A stretch of 64,000 nucleotides of DNA. Source: Chlamydomonas reinhardtii. Its lineage: Eukaryota; Chlorophyta; Chlorophyceae; Chlamydomonadales; Chlamydomonadaceae. Shown here one piece after another: positions 47,324-59,229 of the stretch (position 1 is the stretch's first letter; the number at the start of each line of letters is the position of its first letter). The translations under genes were made by a program, and so were the position numbers. The stretch spans positions 2,755,308 through 2,819,307 of the forward strand of contig NC_057005.1 of assembly GCF_000002595.2 (NCBI RefSeq), given 5' to 3'. The notes below the pieces were generated by a model. That model was not told where the DNA came from, searched no databases, and saw only the letters and a program-made list of their open reading frames with translations.

Positions 47324-48743
47324 AGTGGGGGCTTGAGAGTGGATTGCTCCGGAGGCCCTGCAGGCGGGATGGGTGGGAGGGATTCATTAGATGGGAGAGC
47401 AGGGTGGCTGGGCGGACGGAATGGCTGGTGGGAGAGCGGACTGGAAACGCGAGATGTGGTGTGGGGGTGGGTGGCGTCAATGCGAGGGTAGGCTAGTGTA
47501 CTTCGTGGGCGTAGGGAAACCCGGCGTAACAGGTCATGGCAGTGTGCACTTTTGGGAAGATGATGGGAGACTAGGTCGTTTCGGTCCTGGAATGGCGCCG
47601 CGGGCTGCCTTCTCCCGGACAGCGGCCAAGCTGCCGTTGAGATCTAGGACAAGCGAGAGCAACTGTAGCGTCACAGGATCGTGGGCCCTTGGAGGGAAGA
47701 GGGTCAGGCGTGAGTATGAGAGACTGCATGTGGCACGTCAGCGAAACGAGGACACAGCACAAACGAGTAAGCTAGGTCGGGTGGAGCGTGGTGGAGGCCT
47801 GGCAGGACCAGGCGACCAGGCCGGGCTTGCAGACTGTGGTGATTCCCTAACAGGGGCGGCAAATTTTCCGTTGCACGTGTCTCCTGAATCAGGGCTGGAT
47901 GAGTGGATATCTCGATGACACGTGCGGCTTGAGACTGCGTATACATGACAAAGCTGCAAGCAATACGGACGTTATACATGAATGCGGATGTTACAGAGGG
48001 GACAGTCCCAGCCCCCCAGCCGTTTAAAATGGGGAGGGGTGTGTGCGCCAGCGCGGTGTATTGTTGTGCTGCCTCCTGGTGGGCCGCGCCCGGGCCCTAT
48101 GGATGGCTCGCCCGCACCGGCCGCGAACGCTGCCGCTGCTCACCCCACGGCTGACCACTACTGTATGTAGGTCTGCCATAGACGCTGACCGAAGTAGATA
48201 CAGGTGGGGCTCCTCCGCGGGTTCCGCCGTGTTCCGCGCTGCGATGTCGGCGTGGTCGGCGGACACCCGGGCACGAACCCAGGGCGACATTTGTCCAAGC
48301 AGGGCTATCCATTTGTGTTTATCGTACTGTCAGGAGGAAGCCCCGCATAGTGAATAGTCTGTCTGGGCTCTGACTCCTGCGCCGTAAAGTTGGTAACGAA
48401 GGAACCAACTTGGCTGCGGCCACCCGATTCCGCGCATAATTAACATCATCATAAGTTAACTGTACCCTAGCAAGCTGATAACGTTGAAGACGCCCTGTGC
48501 GTTGCGAAGCTTTGGCATTCCATCGCTCGCGACCGAGGTTCAGAGCTGAAGCGCTTTCAGAGAGTTCACGGCACAATACCAAAAGTGCTGTCTACCCTGA
48601 GGACCGGCGTGCTGGGCGACGGCGGCAGGGGCACAGCCCCCGCGCTGCCGTCGCCCCTGACAGGCGCGCTGGCGCTGACGCCGTGCCGCTCGCGCAACGG
48701 AGCATGGGCGCCGTCAGCTCCGGTTGCATCGCAGCGCAGCTTG
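47324..48743. other. Intergenic region between the ARM gene and the thioredoxin-fold-like gene
   Basis: This region contains a 3' UTR and a promoter or 5' UTR. An open frame without ATG leads into the next gene from 48471, and a different frame at 48497 starts with ATG but has no splice partner. No TGTAA, repeat or transposon part was recognised. Confidence 0.4.
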
Positions 48744-51248
48744 ATGTGTGTTGCGGCGAGGCATGAGCATCACGGCTATCGTGCAGCGCCAGCGGCCTCT
48801 GGCGCGTTGTCGGCGTTCCTAGCCGCATCGGGGCCTCAGGGGCCGCGCCGCTGTGTGCGTGCGGCGGCCGCATCCTCGAAGACCGCCGCGGCGCGTGACC
48901 TCTGGAGTGAGTGATGCGCTGGTCCAGATTCCATGCTTCTGTCATCACTATCATAAACTTGTTTCGCAACACATCCTCTGTGCTGCCACGCGGCATCGCG
49001 GCACCTCACGACTCTAGACTGTTCACCACCCGCCGCCACCCCACACTCGCGTCATCAAACTCCCATCGCCAAACCCTCGGCGCAGGCTACGACAGCTCGG
49101 CTGTGGCAACTATCCAGCTGGAGTCGTTCAAGGTGTTTCACCGCCTCAGCTTTGGGCACCGCAACCCGCGCACCTACGTGATCGTGGTGTACGACCCGGC
49201 CAGTAGGGCGTGTCGGGCCATGGAGACTGAGGTGCGCACGTGTCTAGGGCCACAGATCATTCATAGGGGAGCACTCGCATGAGATACGCACGTACGATTT
49301 GGCCCACCGCCACGTACAAATTCGCACCGTTCCTGCTCCTTGCCCATAACAACGCGTCAAGCCAGTGAAGCCACACGGCGACGACTTTCCTGCGCCCCCG
49401 CACGCCCTCACCTCCTCGCACCCTCGCGCCCGTGGACCCCCATGTCCTCGCACAGGTGGAGCGGCTGGCCACGGGCCTGCGGCATTGCCCCACCGTGCGT
49501 GTGGCCAAGCTGGACGCCTCTTCGCCCGAAGCGGCCGCCTTCCTCAACGCCGCGTTCGGGGGTCGCCTGGCGGAGCGCCGCCTGCCCGCTGTGCTGCTGT
49601 ACCCGGAGGCTGCCACCGGCTATGTGCGGCTAAAGGGTGGGTGCGTGGGGTGGGTGAGCAGGCGCATGACTCTGTCGTGGAAAAGGGTATGGATGGCGGG
49701 GTGTGGATAAGGGGTGTGTGTGGATGGGTGTTGATGGATGAGTACGGGTTGCTGGGCTGGTAGACGCTGTGCTGGGTTGGGCACGCGCTGGGGGTTTGAT
49801 CACCCGGCCTGACCCCAGCCCGTCCGCACGGCCCTTGCCTTGGCCACCAGGCCGCTATGCCACCGCTGAGGACATGCTGCGCGGCATCAACAAGATGTAC
49901 GGCGTGTCACTGCCGCATCGAGCGCCCCTGGCTCTGCAGGTGCGCGATGGGAAGCGCTTCTTTAAGAATAAGGAAACTTGCCTTGAAGCACAGAGCGTTA
50001 CGCGGATAAAACACTGGCGCATCCCGAAACCCTGCATGGAGAGTGCAACTATTAGAAATGATACATTTGCCTTCCCTGGCACTTCCTGCAGGGCCTGCCG
50101 GAGATAGCGCTGTCGGGTGAGGCGGTGGCGGCGGGAAAAGAGGCGGCGCAGGATCCAGATCTAATGCAAGTCGCATTGGATCGGAAGAAGCGACGCGACC
50201 AGTTCCGGCAGTTGCTAGAAGACGTGGCGGACGCACGTGACGCGGCGGCGGCCAAGGCAGCGGCAGTGGACGGCCCGGCGGCGGGCGTGGTGGCAGCCGC
50301 GGCGGCTGGGGAGCAGCGGGCGGCATCTATGTCGGTTGCGCCGGCGGCAGCGGGTGCGTGTGTGCCCTCCCAAAGCCCCAACGTGTGCCTGTATTAGATG
50401 GCAGCAAACCCTGATGCACTGATTTTGTTCTTGTAGATCTACTGGAGGTCTTGACACCCAACTAATGCTCGTTACATTGTTGCCCCCGCTTCTGTTCAGG
50501 CTCTGGGTATTGGAACCGGGACAAGGCCATGCTCTGGGGTGCGCTAGCGGCCATCAGGTGTGCCCATCATGCCTTGCAGTTGCAGTGCCCCATGAAACAA
50601 ATTGTCACCTCCACAACAGTATCCGCTGCACAATGGCCCATCAGCTCCACCCGTGCAGCAGTACAACCTCCTGCTCCCGTCGCTCTCCCTGCATTCAGCC
50701 GCGCACCCCACGGCCCACACGTGAGCCGCTTCCCCAACCCAACCAACAACCTTTTTGCACCCACTGATCCACCTGCACCTGGCCTGGCTTTGTGTAGCGT
50801 GTTCACATTCGCCTGGGACGCCGGCCTGTCCTCGGTGTGGGACCGCTGGCAGCTGGAGCGCCGCCAGCGCAAGCGTGCACGTGGCGTGCAGTACGACAAG
50901 GACCAGGACATGGAAGACCTGGGCACCATGCTGTACGACGGTCTGGCGGAAGACCGCATGCTCGTACCACGTGGCGGCGGCAGCGGCAGCAGTAGTAGCA
51001 GCAGCAGCATCAGCAGTACCGGCGGCAGCGGGAGCTGGATCGGTAGCGGGACGGGTGGTGCTGAAGCGGCGGGGCAAGGAGGGGAGGGGCAGGGGCCAGC
51101 GGGACCGTCGGGGCGAGGTGATGCTGGCACGGCGGCAGGCGGCGGAGCGGGCCTGACTGCGGCGACTGGGGCGGCGTTGCAGGAGGATGCGGGTGGGCAG
51201 GGGGGTAGCAATGGCGCACCGTCACCAGGCCGTGGACCGCGCGCATGA
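48744..51248 (+). CDS. Thioredoxin-fold-like protein without CxxC, probably plastid-targeted
   Basis: Seven exons: 48744-48906, 49086-49231, 49456-49636, 49851-49939, 50092-50353, 50500-50557, 50798-51248 (449 residues, phases consistent). The Ala/Arg/Ser-rich N-terminus (MCVAARHEHHGYRAAPAASG) looks like a chloroplast transit peptide. Residues about 60-190 have the layout of a thioredoxin fold: TYVIVVYDPASRACRAME where WCGPC normally stands (only one Cys, 97), then VRVAKLDASS, then RRLPAVLLYPEA with a possible cis-Pro 147, then GYVRLKGRYATAEDMLRGI. After this come a charged helix (DRKKRRDQFRQLLEDVADA), a short region FAWDAGLSSVWDRWQLERRQRK and a low-complexity Gly/Ser tail. I do not recognise an orthologue. 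A redox reaction through CxxC is impossible here, so a structural or chaperone role is more likely. The start is uncertain because the frame is open upstream to 48471. Confidence 0.62.
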
Positions 51249-54192
51249 GGTGTGTGACACGTCCAGACTTCATGCGCACGCCTTACACACTTGCACTCCA
51301 CGGCGCTGTGAGTCACAAGTCAGGTGCAGGACTACCCAAGGGACTACCGCAGAACCGCGCACGCGTTACGTATGACAGAAATGACAGCTTGCCGGCCTTC
51401 TTTGCGCTAGCCCGTCGGTTGCAGCGTTACATGGTTTGTGGCAATGCTGCCCTTCACGTTGAGGGTTGAATGCATGTGCGGAGCGGAAGGGCCGGGCAAG
51501 GCCACGTCGAGGAGGGGAGCCGCCCAGGGCCAGGGTACGGCACCGACATGCTAGCGAGGCCGGCTGATGTTTGGTTATGGGCAGGCAGGGCGTACGGTAG
51601 GCAGCGGCACGTGTGTTCCTGCTGCAGCCTTCTGTTGGTGGGGTTATCGAAGATGCTTTCAGGAAACGAATGCGCATGGAAGGAACAGACCGTGAAGGCG
51701 TGACAGTGAGCGCTTGCCACACCGCTGGTGCTGGTACCACGTACGTCCTGCATTCCCACAGGCTGTAGGGTCGTGAGTGCGGACGGTCGCAAATGCTGCG
51801 GCTAGGCATGCACAGATTGCATTGGTTACAAGAGGGACCTGCTGACGCAGTTCACGAGCCAGTGACGTGATGCACAGTTGCACACGCCTTTCCCCAGCCT
51901 TCCTTGCCCAAATGAACACGACGCAAGGGCGTCGGCGACAAGGAACCTGATGGTTTCCGCTCGAGCGCAGCGAGTTGTCGGAAACCAAGGTTTCCTGCGC
52001 TCGGAGTGTGCACAGTTGTGGGCCCCGAAGGGGCGTGGCGTGTGTGTGTTTGTTGTTTGGGGCCCATGCGCGGCATGGGCGGTGGGCCCGGTTAAGTAGC
52101 AGAGCGCTGTGTCGCGCTCGCTACTTTGCGAGTTTCGTTCTGTCAGTACTGACGCCGTCGTCCCTGGCTACGCTCTATCTTTGCGTGGCTACACGGCGGT
52201 TCGGGCTCGCCCTCCCAACCCCGCACGAAGACCGCAGTTCTCTGCTTGCAGGTACCCTCTCCGGCGGCGGAGCCGCCCTCACAAATTGTAACACGACGCA
52301 ATGCATGGAAACGTTAAGAGTACTCCCTGCCCTCGGTAGTCTGTGGGATACGTACGGTAGGGCCTTGTCCAGCATTGCATCAGGCAGAACGGGCTGCTAC
52401 ATAACTTCCAGCCGCGCTCCCGTGTGCAGTCATGTGGGCGGAACGCCCCAAGACCCAGACGGCGTGAGAGGCACGGGCGCACGGCGGTGGCGCCTGTGAC
52501 GCCGGTAAGCCACCATCACGCTGGGCCCATACGTATGCCTCTCATTAGCGCCGCTGTGAACAAGCAATCTCCCGCTGCACATCCGCTGGACATCTTCAAC
52601 GCCCTTCCAAATTTACCCTGCCCCTGTGTCTAACACAGGAGTATCGGGTACAAGAGCCAGGGAGCACGAGGTGCACGAATAATGGACGCAGTTTGTCACG
52701 GCTGCAGGTCTTTCTTCGGCCCCGGCACGACACACAGCCGCTGCAGCCTACCAGCCTCTTTGGTGCCGTTCGTGCCTTCGTGGGTCACTGCCAGAAGAGG
52801 TTGCAGCCTCGCCCACAGCTGGGGTTGCCTGTGCAAGCCCGGGCGGCCACGTGTGGTTGGCCACAGCAGGCCACAGCACGCCCCACCTTGCAAGGGCTAT
52901 GTGTACAGCCGCTTGAGTGCCCGTCAGTGCCATGCGCGGCAGGACCTTGCACACCCGCAAAGGCCACAAAGCGTTTGGACGCCGCGCTTCGGTGCGCATG
53001 CTCGATGTGTTTCAAATTGCCGTGAACAGCGGGGCCTACAGCTCTGGGTCTAATTACTGCGCTGTCGTTGTAAACGTGAGCTGTGAGTTCACGTGACGAC
53101 ATCGAGTCCGACGCTTTCAGAGGCAGCCCAGCCTAAATTTATCATAAGCGCGTACTCGCGGCAGCTGCCAATGTATGCATTGCTTGCGCGATCTTGCATT
53201 ACAGTATGGGCCCGACCTTGCTATGCATATGGATGAGAAAATCGCCGCGTGCTGTCTGTGCAGTGGGACCTGAGCTGCAGACGCAACCAACGCTGGCGGA
53301 AATAACAGATCGTGGATCGCTCATTTATGCGTCATGGATTCAGCGAAGCTAAGGCTGACCTTTTTGGCCGAGTCTAGGCTGCTCGTGGCTGCGGGCAGAC
53401 AGCGGAAGCGCCCGCGAACGCCGCCGGTGTGCTTTAAGTTTGGCATCCAATTGATGTGAGGTAATATACAAACTAGTTTCTTTAACTCGCCGATGTTGCG
53501 TGCAAACGGCCAAGTGGCGAAGGCCGGGGAAGTAGCGAGGCGGGCGGCCCATGGCGGTTTTTTCGGGGTGTACGGTAACCGGCGGCCTTGCCCCATAAAC
53601 AACCCCAAGCCGTCATCAAAGTCATTCAGCTCCACATACAGCCGGCCGAAACAGGGGAACCTACATCCCCTAGCGTGCCGCGCATAGTAGTCAGTTGATA
53701 GATAGTTCGTCTAGACCCAGCGAGGCGCACGTCCCCATCGGCGCCCTCTCCTAGGCTTTTGCTAGGCCGTGTTGAGAGTCAAAGCTGCTAGTCTGGATTG
53801 AAATCTGACTGCTAAGGAGTCTGTTACTCGCGGGCTGCAGCGACTCAGGTGCGCTCGGCAACAGCGTGTGCCGACCATGGCACGCAGCAACCTCAGGCGG
53901 CCCAGCCCAGCAAAGGCTCAACATAACCCAGGACATTATTACATGCTATCGATGCATCGGAGCGGGGATTAGGCGGCGTGTTTGGGCGCGTGCAGCACTG
54001 CGTTTGCAAACGTCGCCGCGACACAGGCCATAGTCACGTCACTGTTGCTGTTCAGAACACAGCATTGGTCAAACACTTCTAATTAAAGCTTTTGAGTGCT
54101 ATGGGGTCTTCAAGGACTAACGTCGGTCTGCCATCTACGCGCGCTGCCTTAAGCAGGTTGCCTCTTCCGCGTTCTTATTGGCGCTGGCGGCC
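51249..54192. other. Long intergenic region upstream of the pherophorin gene
   Basis: About 2.9 kb without a supported gene. It contains a hairpin at 51952-51986, other GC-rich inverted repeats to about 52270, plus-strand TGTAA motifs at 52287 and 53069, and a minus-strand 104-codon frame at 53321-53635 with a protein-like composition (GRRLPYTPKKPPWAARLA) but no identified family or splice partners. The right end must contain the pherophorin promoter. No retroelement or transposase part was identified. Confidence 0.4.
51952..51986. repeat. Short inverted repeat (hairpin)
   Basis: GGTTTCCG at 51952-51959 pairs perfectly with CGGAAACC at 51979-51986 around a 19-nt loop. It may be part of an unclassified repeat, since more GC-rich palindromes follow within 300 bp. 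Confidence 0.5.
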
Positions 54193-57100
54193 ATGAAGAC
54201 GGCGACACTACTCGTCGTCCTGGCCGTCGGCCTGGGACAAGTGCTTGCAGGTGGGGTCACCTGGGCGGTTTGGGCCTTGGCTCTTTCGTCTTTCACTCAC
54301 TCTTAGCCATCGCTAATGTGGCCCATCGTTTTGTTATATTATACACAGATAACTCGGAGCTCTTCAGCTCTGGGAGGTGAGCTTTGCGCTGAGTTGGGAT
54401 GTTGGGAGTTGCAGAGCCGACCATCTGAAAGTGAAGCGATTCAGCTTTACTATGGCCATTTCTTCAAAAGCTTGTACCAGCATTGCAGCGGCGGGACCCG
54501 TCAGGCTGCGGGTGGGACTCGCGTTAGTCGCCGCCGCAATGCCCTTAGCAACCCCAACTGGTTAACAGTCCACAGACCCAACAAGTGGCCGATTGCTACC
54601 CGCCTTAACCTCTGTGTCACAGTCTGTGTGCCACAGCAGTCCGGTCGCTTCGCAGCGGACGCGGTGCACCTGCTTGCAGCTCCCGCCCAAACCCCGTGCA
54701 CGCGTGCACCTCCCCGCTCCTTGTGACGCCCCCGCTAACCCTTTCCCGCGCTCGCCTCCTCCCTTTCCCTCCTGACCCAGCAGGTCTCTCCTACAAGCCG
54801 TATCAGGCACCACTGTGTTCCCCTACCACAGCTGTAACAAGAAGCAGCCCGCCGGCTCTCCCTGCTACTTTGGCTCGCCCACCACCCGTGTCATCAACAG
54901 CACCGTGAGCGAGTTCTGCTTCACCGCGACTTGCCCCGGCTGCCGCGACGCCAGCAACAACTGCTGCGCGTCGCTGTCCAAAAACATCAAGAAGATTATC
55001 TTCAACGCCAAGCTCAGCTGCCGCGCGCCGCTGAAGTCCATCTTCCAGCCCGTCTCCTGGAATGGCAAGCCCATCTCATCGTCGCTGTACATCGATGAGA
55101 TCCCCAACGTCGCCACGATGATTCGCTGGACTAGCATCGACATCCCGGCCTCGCAGCTGGACGGCGATCGCCTGTGCATCCGCGCCCCGGCGCCCTGCAA
55201 CACGGTGGATTCGCTCTTCATCATGGAGAGCCAGGGCTTCCCCCAGGTGGCCCTGATGGACAGCACGGACGGCGGCAACGGCTGCTGCCCCTCCCGCTAC
55301 CCCGACATGCCCCCGCCCTCGCCCCCTCCCCCTCCCCCGCCGTCTCCTCCTCCCCCGTCGCCCCCTCCCCCCTCGCCCAAGCCCCCCAGCCCGCCGCCGC
55401 CCAGCCCTCCCCCGCCCTCGCCTCCTCCCCCCAGCCCCAAGCCCCCCTCGCCCAAGCCCCCCAGCCCGCCTCCCCCCTCCCCTCCCCCTCCCTGCACCAC
55501 CTGCATTGACGTGACCATCAAGAAGACTGCCGACCTCGCGCCCGGCAGCATCTTCCAGTGGGACTCCGAGATGTGCACCGACGTGGCACCCCAGCTTGTG
55601 GACGACCTGCAGACGCGCATCGAGGACGCCAACGCTCGCGTGCTGAGCGCCTTTGGCATCAAGTCGTGCGCCGGCGAGAAGCTGACCATTTGCGGCACCT
55701 GGTTCTCAAAGGAGGACGCGGCCCTTGTGAACGGCCCCGATGGTGAGTACACCAGGGACATGCTTCTGGACTGGATCAACATCATTGCTCCCGACTGCCC
55801 CGACTACGCCCGCGGCTACTCTATCCGTGCCGAGGCCCACGACCAGGGCAGCACCGACTCCACCACCGGCTGCATGTACGGCACCGCCCAGCGCGACTGC
55901 GCCCCGCCCTCACCGCCGCCCAGCCCCCCGCCTCCTCCTCCTCCTCCCCCGCCGCCCCCTCCTCCCCCGGCCCCGCCGCCGCCGCCCCCTCCTCCCCCTC
56001 CTCCCCCGCCCCCGCCATCGCCTCCTCCGCCCCCGCCCCCGCCCCCTCCTCCCCCTCCTCCCCCACCGCCGTTCCCTCCTCCTCCCCCGCCGCCCCCGCC
56101 TCCTCCCCCCTCGCCCCCTCCCCCCTGCACCACCATGTGCGTCACGTGGCTCATCACCAACCAGGCCGTTGACCAGGCCGCCTGCGACCTGCTGGCCCAG
56201 TCCCTGCAGGACATGGTGCTGGCCTCGTACGGCGTCCTGAACGGCGGCTTCACCTGCAACGGCGTGGACACGGGCAAGCGCGAGGTGACTGCCTGCGCCG
56301 ACTTCGCAACCGAGGCCGGCGGCCAGGCGTACGGCTCCATGCTGGACGACACTGGCTTTGACATGATCAAGGTGGCTGTGGGCTTCGGCAACGTGTACGT
56401 GAACACGCCCGCAGGCCCCGTGTGCGACTCCAGCTCCATCACCGCCACGCTGTTCACCAAGCTCACGCCCGGCGCCGCGCCCTGCGGCGTGTGGCGCACC
56501 GCCGACGCGTGCGCGCCGCCCAGCCCCAACGGCTTCCCCTACTGGTAAGAGCTTTGTGAAATTTGCTCTTTGCTGAGGCTCTTGCATGTGCCTCACGCAC
56601 CGGGGACCATGCGATGTGTAACGTATGCTCCTGCTTCTTTCGGAAGTGATTCTTACCGCTCCCTTTCCCCTCGCCTCTTCTCTTTCCCCCCCCTGCAGCA
56701 AGTGCGACCCCCGTCTGGCCAACCGCACGCCCTATTCGCTGTCGTTCAAGTCCAAGTCCAGCCGCACCGTCAACGGCTTCCCCGCCAACGTGTACTGCTT
56801 CAGCATCAAGGTGGACGCCGGCGTGTGCGGCAACAGCCGCTGCTGCAACATGGATCTGGACAAGGTGGAGTGGCTGACGGACACGACCAACTGCCGACAG
56901 GCGGCGGTTGGCTACACCGTCTCCATTCGCCCCACCGACGTGAAGATGCCTGTGTGGACCCGCCAGATTGACAACACCGTCGTGCCCGCTACGAGCTTCG
57001 ACGTGTACAAGACCAACCAGTTGGGCCTGACGCTGGGCAACGCCGACGGCGCTGAGATTTGCCTCATCCTTAAGCAGAAGAGCTCTTGCCCCACCCTGGA

Positions 57101-57236
57101 CACCTTCTGCAGCCAGGGCGACATTGGCTGCCAGTACGCCGTCTTTGACAAGACCCAGAACTGCTGCGCCGAGGACTGGTCGCTAAACGCTGGCGACGGC
57201 TCGTTCTCGCGCCGGCGGTTCCGCCTGGCGCTCTAA
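54193..57236 (+). CDS. Pherophorin-type extracellular-matrix glycoprotein with two proline rods
   Basis: Four exons: 54193-54250, 54349-54376, 54784-56544, 56699-57236 (794 residues). The secretion signal is MKTATLLVVLAVGLGQVLA. A first pherophorin domain (FPYHSCNKKQ through GGNGCCPSRYP, Cys-rich) precedes a Ser-Pro/Lys-Pro rod at about 203-265. A middle globular domain (CTTCIDVTIKKT to CMYGTAQRDC) precedes a second, nearly pure Pro rod at about 402-476. Next comes a domain starting CTTMCVTWLITNQ, then the second classical pherophorin domain beginning FPYCKCDPRLANRTPY and ending FSRRRFRLAL. Proline rods are hydroxylated and glycosylated in this family, and the protein should form part of the cell wall or colony matrix. 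Splicing at 56544 avoids an immediate TAA and recreates the family motif FPYCKCD. The exon 3 acceptor is a CAGCAG pair, so one residue may vary. A TGTAA lies 370 bp downstream. Confidence 0.93.
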
Positions 57237-57606
57237 GCAGCCAAGCAAGCTGTCAAGGCCTAGGGTTGGACAGAATTGTCCAACTGCCTCATAGCCGGCT
57301 GCTTGGATGTATGCAGTACGAAGTGAGCGTGCGTGCGCGCAGTCTCGTGCCGCGCGAGTGGAAAAGCAGCAGTATTCATAGACAATTGTCCTAGATGTGT
57401 GGCGTGCGCTGGTGCTGTACACTGCGAGCATGATGCGTGCGTGATGTATGCGTGGCAGGGTTCGTGTGTGGGTTGCGGATAATGGTGCCACATGGAACGG
57501 ATGGTGCGGGCAGCAGTGGCGCACATGGCGTGTGTGTCGACGAGAAGCAACGAGGGCTAGCTGCGGCCTCACCCGCCCCCAATGGTAGGGGGCTGTGCGG
57601 GCGTTC

Positions 57607-57611
57607 TGTAA
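57607..57611 (+). terminator. TGTAA poly(A) signal of the pherophorin gene
   Basis: TGTAA on the plus strand 370 bp beyond the pherophorin stop codon, a normal spacing for this group. Confidence 0.55.
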
Positions 57612-58370
57612 CGCCGTGACCTGTGGCGGCCCCTCGAGCCTTTCTCTCGATTGTTGGCCACCGCGCATGGCGTTGGACTGGAATGGCCCTTGGGTGGCAA
57701 AGAGCTCAAGCAGAAAGAAACTCGTGTGCATCCGACACAATACATCATGGCGTTATGTTGCATCTTGCTCCCATGTTGGTTTTGGTTTTGTGTGATTCGG
57801 TTTTTCAGGGGCCTGAGATGCCCCCATCTGCATCTCTTCTCTCTTCTTGACTTTTTGACATCTCACAAAGCAACACTATTCCAGTACAGAGTCTCCAACC
57901 AGACTGATGACCTCTTATTTCGCTTATGAAACCCTTGGATACAAGGCGGTGCAAAGCTAGGCAGCTGTGTTCGGAGGATGATGCGTGACAGGTAGAGGAG
58001 AGAACCAACGGCTCAAATGCTTCAATGAGGCCTACGAAATGTAAAACTAACTACCGTATTCAAACATCTCGGTCACGTGACCTGGGACTCGGGTTATTAG
58101 GTAGGGCGGATTCGACAGCAGCGGTTACTCCCAGCAGCAGTCACCATCATGATGCCTGGCGTTGCACCACGGCATCAGGTGCACTACAAACTTTGCCGTC
58201 TGCCATTCACTACTCAATTCATTTGGCAGTTGCGGTGCTTTCAACTGATCGAATGATTGCCCTAGGTTTTCCCCAAATTGCTGAAGTCTTTCCCAACCTT
58301 GCTGAACCCTATGACATCGGGCGCCCCTGCGACTTCCCCCTGCAACGAGTCCGCTCGAACTCCAGCTATG

Positions 58371-58375
58371 TTACA
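58371..58375 (-). terminator. Candidate TGTAA poly(A) signal for the bS21 gene
   Basis: Reads TGTAA on the minus strand, about 855 bp past the bS21 stop. It is the nearest one seen, but the distance makes it uncertain. Confidence 0.25.
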
Positions 58376-59229
58376 TTCCTTTTTGGTGGCGACTCCTGCA
58401 CATGTTGCTAGAAACCGCAAACGGAAGTGCCACCAGGCTACACGAGTGTCAGCGCAGCCACCAGGCGACCAGCCATTCACTGTCCCTACATTGCCCCAGC
58501 AGGCCAGCACTGTCCCTTTCACCGCGCGAATGCAAAGCAGTTAAAGCCATTAGCACTGTCTAGTGTAGCCCATACGTTGCCGTTCGTGCTCAGCCGCCTA
58601 GCACCTGCAGAACTGGTCGACATCAGCTGGCACATCACTCCTCCCCCCACCGCACATGCCACTTAAGGATGCGGATGACCAGTGAAGTGACAGCCCGACA
58701 CTTCCGCTGCCATCCTTGGCAAGAGCATGCACACAACAGTGTTACTAAATTCGTGTGCTGATGTGCCAGCGGGCTACCAATGCAAGCAGCTACACGGTGC
58801 ATGCCGGGGTCGCAAGGCCGTCGAGCAGGCAAGTCAGCCTGTACCTGAAGAACCATGACGTGCAAACAAAATGGCCGCACCACACATGAACTGATGCCAC
58901 ACGCGCCTGCTGTGCACTAGCATCACAAGGCGGCGTCACCGCGCCCTCAAGCTATGCCAAACGTGGCAGCAGTGCAACTAGCCGTTTTGGGCAACGAGTG
59001 TGTACTGCTTGTACCCACCGACACGCTCGCCAAGGCCCGAATCGGGGCTCATGCAACCGGCACCAGCAAGGCAGCATCCACCACAACACAGTACCTCTGA
59101 CACACTCACGGTGTTAGCCCGTGCACAACACACGGCCCACCCGTACACGTTTCCCAATGCCCCCTTCACAACAGCCCTCTCATAACCCCTTCACAGTATC
59201 ATTGTCAAAAGAGGACCCCAGTGGCTGCT

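Larger units (their letters stand above)
57237..59229. other. Convergent intergenic region between the pherophorin and bS21 genes
   Basis: This contains the two converging 3' UTRs. A minus-strand TGTAA candidate for bS21 lies at 58371-58375. Open frames are short and look random. No gene, repeat family or transposon part was recognised. Confidence 0.45.

Noticed and set aside
48497-48766. ATG-initiated 89-codon frame upstream of the thioredoxin-fold-like gene
   Set aside because: It is in a different frame from the supported exons, ends in a stop and has no fitting donor.
55300-56500. Long minus-strand Gly-rich frames opposite the pherophorin
   Set aside because: They are the complement of the proline-coding repeats and carry no independent signal.
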